Shown piece by piece: positions 60,483-64,000 of a stretch of 64,000 nt of DNA. Origin of the DNA: Peptoniphilus sp. ING2-D1G (GTDB taxonomy: Bacteria; Bacillota; Clostridia; Tissierellales; Peptoniphilaceae); NCBI GenBank assembly GCA_000952975.1, contig LM997412.1:1302001-1366000 (forward strand), given 5' to 3'. A program made the position numbers and the translations under genes. Below the pieces are notes generated by a model. That model saw only the letters and a list, made by a program, of their open reading frames with translations. It made no database searches and was not told the origin of the DNA. Numbering within the stretch: the stretch's first letter is position 1; every line of letters starts with the position of its first letter.

Positions 60483-60500
60483 CTTACAACAACCTATGTA

Positions 60501-60844
60501 TGGTGGAGGTGGCGGGAGTTGAACCCGCGTCCGAAAACTCTTCACAATTAGCTTCTCCGAGCGCAGTATAGTTGTTTTTATTCGGTTTAAAACTCGAACT
60601 TACACGATTTTTAAACTATATCATCATGAGTACCTATCTCGCTATGATGAGCTTGCAAGACTTCGTGTCCCACGAATTTGACACCTTATAAAGACTGTGG
60701 GGAGTTCAATATAAGATGACAGCCGCTTAGGCTGCTAACGCGTAATTTTCGTTATCGTTTATTTTTTTGAGACTTTTAAAGTTGCTTCTCACAACTGCTC
60801 GCTACTAAAGGCTCCAAATCCCCGTCGAATCCAGTTTCACCCCC
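60501..60844 (-). ncRNA. ssrA: tmRNA (ssrA)
   Basis: 344-base tmRNA. The 5' end GGGGGUGAAACUGGAUUCGACGGGG and 3' end CGCGGGUUCAACUCCCGCCACCUCCACCA form the tRNA-Ala-like domain (acceptor pairs GGGGGUG/CACCUCC; T arm GGGUUCAACUCCC; CCA encoded). The tag frame reads ...NDNENYALAA-stop, a normal degradation tag. It rescues stalled ribosomes with SmpB (not in the window) and targets products to ClpXP. Confidence 0.98.
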
Positions 60845-60861
60845 ATGATGTTGTAATATTC

Positions 60862-60890
60862 ATTATAAGTTAAAGGGGGGCTCAAGTCAA
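60862..60890 (-). promoter_or_regulatory. ssrA promoter
   Basis: TTGACT (60885-60890), 17-base spacer, TATAAT (60862-60867) on the minus strand. The -35 lies within the last codons of the upstream VanZ-like gene. Confidence 0.85.
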
Positions 60891-61472
60891 AAATAATTTA
60901 CCTTTGATTTTATATACAAGATACCCGATTGAGGCACCTACAACATTTAGCATCAAATCATCTATGTCCACAGATCTTCCTACGAAGAACTGGATGGTTT
61001 CTACAAGCATACAGATTATCATGGTGAATATTAAAGTTTTTTTATAGCTTCTTAAATCTTCATATAGCAGAGGAAGCATAAATCCCATAGGTACAAATAT
61101 AAGCACATTTCCTAAAATATTCAGTGCTGCATGAAAGGCTTCCGAGTATTTTAAATAACTCTTTATGGTTTTGAAGGGAACTAAATTAATTCCCCAACCC
61201 CCCTGGACTATCCTATCTTTAAAATCTCCAACAAAATCAAAGTTCTCCGATGTCAAATCCACTCCTTTGCTTGCCAGATAGACATTGGGCATGAATAAAA
61301 ACAGGCTTATTGAAGCTATATACCCCACAAAAACAGACATTGTGAATTCTCTTTTGGGGTTTGATTTTTTCTTGAGTTTTTTAAAAAAGTTTGTCCTTAT
61401 CAAGGAGAATACAACAAAGGCAATCAGAAAGGATATTGTTCCCCTCGTAAAGAAAAAACTCATCAATTTCAT
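60882..61472 (-). CDS. VanZ-family membrane protein
   Basis: A 196-residue protein with about five hydrophobic spans. The VanZ-like core reads NLVPFKTIKSYLKY, ALNILGNVLIFVPMGFMLPLL and ETIQFFVGRSVDIDDLMLNVVGASIGYLVY. VanZ relatives confer low-level teicoplanin or lipoglycopeptide tolerance in some species, but most are uncharacterised. I chose the ATG at 61472, which overlaps the HAD gene stop (ATGA); a longer form overlapping the HAD gene by 67 bases is unlikely. Confidence 0.85.
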   Translation of the reverse strand: MKLMSFFFTRGTISFLIAFVVFSLIRTNFFKKLKKKSNPKREFTMSVFVGYIASISLFLFMPNVYLASKGVDLTSENFDFVGDFKDRIVQGGWGINLVPFKTIKSYLKYSEAFHAALNILGNVLIFVPMGFMLPLLYEDLRSYKKTLIFTMIICMLVETIQFFVGRSVDIDDLMLNVVGASIGYLVYKIKGKLFLT

Positions 61473-62107
61473 TCTATGTTCCAGTCTCTGAAACTTTCTA
61501 TTGAATAATCGTTTAATTCCATGGAACTTTCCCAATGGGACTTGGCAGATTCATCATATACGGCACAGGTTATCATGCCACACTGCTTTGCGGATTTAAG
61601 CGCATAGGGCGCATCGTCAAAAAGCAGAATTTCTTCGGGAGCATATCCCATTTTTTCAGCCATGATGCCGAAGAATTTCGGATCTCCCTTTTGCGTTGAA
61701 ACTCCGTCCACCGTTTGAATTACATCAAAGTATTTTTTTATGTCTAACCTGTTGAATACATGGGTGAGAAGTTTTTCATTGGTGGCTGTTCCAAGCCCCA
61801 ATTTATATCCCTTGTCATAATATTTCACCACTGTTTCCAGCGCCATGTCTTTCATCTCAACTTCATTTTCATAAAAATCCGCAACTATTTTTCTATAATC
61901 ATCAAATACTTCCTCAGGGCTTTTCCCAAGTTTATAATAATCCACAAGATATTGAACACTCATCTTTAAACTCATTGTGGTGGTCTTTTGAGCAACTTCA
62001 TTGTCAAGTTTTATTCCCAAAGTTTGCAGATAATTTCTTGCTATATCCCTGTACATTCCCATGGAATCTACTAAAGTTCCATCTAAATCAAATATTATAC
62101 CTTTCAT
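61469..62107 (-). CDS. HAD-superfamily hydrolase (phosphatase/phosphoglucomutase-like)
   Basis: A 212-residue HAD protein. Motif I DLDGTLVDS (D7, D9), cap domain in residues about 16-85, motif II LGLGTATNEK, motif III QKGDPK, motif IV LLFDDAPYALKSAKQ. It removes phosphate from a small metabolite or acts as beta-phosphoglucomutase-like; the substrate cannot be read. Has a strong promoter; the VanZ-like gene is coupled downstream. Confidence 0.9.
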   Translation of the reverse strand: MKGIIFDLDGTLVDSMGMYRDIARNYLQTLGIKLDNEVAQKTTTMSLKMSVQYLVDYYKLGKSPEEVFDDYRKIVADFYENEVEMKDMALETVVKYYDKGYKLGLGTATNEKLLTHVFNRLDIKKYFDVIQTVDGVSTQKGDPKFFGIMAEKMGYAPEEILLFDDAPYALKSAKQCGMITCAVYDESAKSHWESSMELNDYSIESFRDWNIE

Positions 62108-62127
62108 ATTACCTCGTTTCTTTCGAT

Positions 62128-62156
62128 ATTATACAAATCTTTGTGTTCTATGTCAA
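62128..62156 (-). promoter_or_regulatory. Promoter of the HAD-VanZ genes
   Basis: TTGACA (62151-62156), 17-base spacer, TATAAT (62128-62133) on the minus strand, about 20 bases before the HAD start. Confidence 0.88.
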
Positions 62157-62250
62157 TTTTACCTATGTGATTAATCTTGCATTTAATATTTTTCTTTGTT
62201 ATAATAAGCTTCGATTTAAAAAACCATAGTTAAATTATTATAAACAACGC

Positions 62251-62279
62251 TTGTAAAAATTACATTATGTGTTTATAAT
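62251..62279 (+). promoter_or_regulatory. tRNA-Pro promoter
   Basis: TTGTAA (62251-62256), 17-base spacer, TATAAT (62274-62279), 17 bases before the tRNA 5' end. Confidence 0.8.
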
Positions 62280-62296
62280 TTATCGGTAAACATTAT

Positions 62297-62373
62297 CGGG
62301 GTGTAGCGCAGTTTGGTAGCGCACGTGGTTTGGGACCATGGGGCCGGGGGTTCAAATCCTCTCACCCCGACCA
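62297..62373 (+). tRNA. tRNA-Pro (anticodon UGG)
   Basis: 77 bases with CCA encoded. Acceptor CGGGGTG/CACCCCG, D arm GCGC/GCGC, anticodon stem CGTGG/CCATG with loop TTTGGGA giving anticodon TGG (reads CCN proline codons), T arm with GGTTCAAAT. Followed by its own terminator. Confidence 0.97.
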
Positions 62374-62379
62374 TGTTTT

Positions 62380-62408
62380 AAAGGGCTGTTTTAAGCCCTT
62401 TATTTTTT
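62380..62408 (+). terminator. tRNA-Pro terminator
   Basis: 8-bp stem AAAGGGCT/AGCCCTTT followed by ATTTTTT. Confidence 0.88.
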
Positions 62409-62435
62409 AAGCTAAAATAATAACATTTTTCATCA

Positions 62436-62467
62436 TTAAAAAATTCTGAGCCTATGCCCAGAATTTC
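62436..62467 (-). terminator. hpf terminator
   Basis: 8-bp stem AAATTCTG/CAGAATTT (62441-62448 and 62460-62467) followed on the minus strand by TTTAATG; 13 bases after the hpf stop. Confidence 0.85.
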
Positions 62468-62480
62468 TCTAATTATAAAG

Positions 62481-63026
62481 TTATTCAACTGTATTTACTT
62501 CTATGGAACCGTAGTTTCCGTCATTTCTCTTATAGAGAATTTCTATTCTGTCGGATTGTGCATTCAAAAATACAAAGAAGTTGTGGTTTAATAGTTCCAT
62601 CTGAAGAATGGCTTCTTCTTCGTGCATGGGCTTTAAATTAAATACCTTGCTCTTTACCACTTTGGGTTCTTCTTCGCTTTTAGTATCAAATTCCACATCT
62701 GAGATGTTTTCAAATCTTATGGTTTCCGAATTTCCTTGATATCTTTTTTTAAGTCTGGTTTTATATTTTCTTGTTTGTCTTGATAAAACATCAATTGCTT
62801 TATCTATGGAAGTAAACATGTCTGTGGAAGTTTCCTCCGCTCTGAGTATTGTGCCCGGTAAAAATATCGTAACCTCAACTGTATCATTGTTTTTTACTCT
62901 TGAGAATACAGCTCTGCCTCTTACATCTTTATCGAAATATTTGTCCAGTTTCGACAACTTTGAAGTGGCCTGTTTCTTTAAACTTTCTGTCAAATCGATG
63001 TTTTTTCCAACTAAATCAAGTATCAT
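62481..63026 (-). CDS. hpf: Ribosome hibernation promoting factor, long form
   Basis: A 181-residue long HPF. N-terminal domain (residues 1-100) has the RaiA/HPF pattern with LVGKNIDLTESLKKQATSKLSKLDKYF and RKYKTRLKKRYQG; the C-terminal domain (VVKSKVFNLKPMHEEEAILQMELLNHNFFVFLNA) dimerises 70S into 100S ribosomes in stationary phase. The ATG at 63026 follows GGGAG by 7 bases. Confidence 0.95.
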   Translation of the reverse strand: MILDLVGKNIDLTESLKKQATSKLSKLDKYFDKDVRGRAVFSRVKNNDTVEVTIFLPGTILRAEETSTDMFTSIDKAIDVLSRQTRKYKTRLKKRYQGNSETIRFENISDVEFDTKSEEEPKVVKSKVFNLKPMHEEEAILQMELLNHNFFVFLNAQSDRIEILYKRNDGNYGSIEVNTVE

Positions 63027-63090
63027 ATAAACACTCCCTCTCAATATTAAGTCAATATATTGATACCCTTATATAAAATATTAATTCAAT

Positions 63091-63181
63091 TTTTACACAT
63101 AATTTATAATGTGGATAATGTTGATATGTTTGTGGAAAACAGTTTTTCCTTATGCTTTTGATGTTAAACCTTTGTGGATGA
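63091..63181. other. Cluster of DnaA-box-like 9-mers
   Basis: Four sites in about 90 bases: a perfect box TTATCCACA (minus, 63110-63118) and three one-mismatch boxes, TTTTACACA (plus, 63091-63099), TTTTCCACA (minus, 63131-63139) and TCATCCACA (minus, 63173-63181). Located in the divergent intergenic region between hpf and the next gene, which is AT-rich. It may be a DnaA-binding or titration site; no replication gene is nearby. Confidence 0.35.
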
Positions 63182-63224
63182 AATTTTTTTGCTTTATGTT
63201 ATAATTTTTTAAACAGGTGATATT

Positions 63225-64000
63225 ATGAAAGGTATTAAAGATTTGGATTTTAAAAAAAGAATAGGCATGCGAACCGTAAAAACTTCTCTGGCTGTGACCA
63301 TAAGCCTTTATCTTTCAATGCTTTTAAATTTAAATACCCCTATATTTACAGCCATTGCCGCCATAACTTCCATGAAGGCCTCTATATCGGAAAGCTTTTC
63401 CGATGTCAGAAAGAGAATTTTCACCGCTATATTCGGCGTAGTGCTTGGGTATATATTCAGCGTGATTCCCATAAAGGATATCTTTTCTCCGCTGCTGGCA
63501 GGTTTGGGAATAATTATAATCATTTATCTTCTTCAAATTTTCAATATGAAGTCCATGATCACCCTCTCCTGTATCGTCTTCATAGCCTCATATACAGCTA
63601 AGACGGGAACACTGACCTACGGAATTAATAGAGTGCTGGGAACTTTTTTGGGAATAGCTGTTTCCGTTATGATAAACTTCCTTATTTCCGCACCGAATAT
63701 TTTCGAATCGTTTATAGTTGAAGCCAAGGAAGTAAACGAAAATTTTAAACAATTTTTGATACAACTTATAGTGATGGAGGAGCACCATATTGAAGATATT
63801 GAAAAATCCTACGTCAAGCTTCTCAAAACCTATAACACGCTGATATCGGAGCAAAGAACTCCCGCACATGCGGAGACGGATTTTATTTGTGCAAAGGAAA
63901 TAATTAAAAATTTGGAAGATGTAAATACGAGATTTCAAATTTTAAATTCCATAGAATACAAACCTCGCGTCTTTAATTATAATAAAAAAGCCATTGAGAA
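63225..64000 (+). CDS. Aromatic acid exporter family (FUSC/DUF939-like) membrane protein, partial
   Basis: N-terminal 258 codons of a protein that continues past the window edge. It starts MKGIKDLDFKKRIGMRTVKTSLAV, then has about five to six hydrophobic spans in pairs (FTAIAAITSMKASISESFSDVRKRIFTAIFGVVLGYIF is the family hallmark) followed by a soluble helical region. The family resembles YgaH/AaeB-type exporters; substrates are mostly unknown. Ribosome site AGGTGAT; TATAAT lies about 20 bases upstream. Confidence 0.85.
   Translation, partial: MKGIKDLDFKKRIGMRTVKTSLAVTISLYLSMLLNLNTPIFTAIAAITSMKASISESFSDVRKRIFTAIFGVVLGYIFSVIPIKDIFSPLLAGLGIIIIIYLLQIFNMKSMITLSCIVFIASYTAKTGTLTYGINRVLGTFLGIAVSVMINFLISAPNIFESFIVEAKEVNENFKQFLIQLIVMEEHHIEDIEKSYVKLLKTYNTLISEQRTPAHAETDFICAKEIIKNLEDVNTRFQILNSIEYKPRVFNYNKKAIE

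Larger units (their letters stand above)
59092..60500. other. AT-rich island between murI and ssrA, probable remnant of an integrated element
   Basis: About 1.4 kb with lower GC and looser packing than the flanks. It holds an orphan methyltransferase (59493-60170), an apparent gene relic (59369-59476), a truncated small ORF (60365-60445) and a strong hairpin (60293-60350), and abuts the 3' end of tmRNA, a common integration site. Bases 59092-59368 contain no gene I can support, only a possible promoter (TTGACT-N18-TTATAG near 59220). Bases 60171-60292 show nothing. No repeat of the tmRNA 3' end was seen, so an att pair is not demonstrated. Confidence 0.45.

Noticed and set aside
59092..60500. 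att direct repeats matching the tmRNA 3' end
   Set aside because: The 3' tmRNA sequence (GGCGGGAGTTGAACC on the plus strand) occurs only once; no second copy near murI.
63091..63181. Chromosomal origin (oriC)
   Set aside because: Only four boxes, three imperfect, no dnaA/dnaN/rpmH/gid genes nearby and no obvious unwinding element arrangement. Kept only as a DnaA-box cluster.
63308..63938. Minus-strand frames opposite the aromatic-acid-exporter-like gene
   Set aside because: The plus-strand gene has a good ribosome site and family motifs; the minus frames have neither.
1..64000. CRISPR arrays, rRNA genes, complete transposases
   Set aside because: No regularly spaced repeats, no rRNA-like stretches and no transposase or recombinase reading frame were found.

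Overview
The window is bacterial chromosome from a low-GC, Gram-positive anaerobe. The best fit is Peptoniphilaceae/Tissierellia, close to Peptoniphilus. Reasons: AT-rich intergenic DNA, AGGAGG-type ribosome sites, sigma-A promoters (TTGACA-N17-TATAAT), a 421-residue glutamate dehydrogenase ending MKLRGWY that closely resembles (from memory) the Peptoniphilus asaccharolyticus enzyme, a sodium-pump decarboxylase beta subunit, and a complete Firmicutes-style fab/acc operon. Genes are densely packed, mostly on the minus strand, with many 1-8 nt overlaps.

Layout. 0-1.9 kb: end of a purine operon (purM partial, purF) behind a leader with a tiny ORF and a hairpin. 2-10.3 kb: amino-acid fermentation block, with decarboxylase beta and gamma subunits under a riboswitch-like leader, gdhA, a formate/nitrite-type channel, and the 5-oxoprolinase cluster (pxpA, NRAMP-like transporter, pxpB, pxpC, DUF1445). 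10.4-14.5 kb: DegV, an unknown protein, a radical SAM protein and nicotinate phosphoribosyltransferase. 14.6-17.4 kb: four-domain CoA-disulfide reductase with its ArsR regulator. 17.5-27.9 kb: fatty-acid operon acpP-accBCDA-fabH-fabK-(NMO)-fabDGFZ-marR, with fabK broken by a one-base frameshift. 28-38 kb: tuf, glyoxalase, MATE pump, GntR and LysR regulators, cca-glmM-degV, a lipoprotein and a copper-amine-oxidase-N-domain protein. 38.3-43.1 kb: leuACDB under a leucine T-box. 43.3-45.5 kb: etfBA and a DsrE-like protein. 45.5-49.7 kb: ABC permease, secreted Ig-like protein and ATPase. 49.8-58.1 kb: protein quality control and translation (tig, clpP, clpX, lon, ysxC; proS, ydbC). 58.2-60.5 kb: murI, then an AT-rich island with an orphan methyltransferase next to ssrA. 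60.5-64 kb: tmRNA, VanZ-like protein, HAD phosphatase, tRNA-Pro, hpf, and the start of an aromatic-acid-exporter-like protein.

How it fits together (inference). The 2-10 kb block reads as one catabolic theme: 5-oxoproline, and perhaps D-glutamate through DUF1445, is turned into L-glutamate, oxidised by GdhA to 2-oxoglutarate and fermented further, with a Na+-pumping decarboxylase conserving energy. EtfAB would serve the acyl-CoA steps. The fab operon makes fatty acids, while two DegV/FakB-like proteins suggest that host fatty acids are also used, which could make damage to fabK tolerable.

The points most worth a second look are: PurF with Ser in place of the catalytic N-terminal Cys; the yybP-ykoY-like leader before a sodium-pump gene; the split fabK; an NRAMP-like transporter without the metal-binding DPGN motif; the remnant island at ssrA; and a cluster of DnaA-box-like sequences near 63.1 kb. 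No CRISPR array, rRNA operon, complete insertion sequence or clear defence system was seen.
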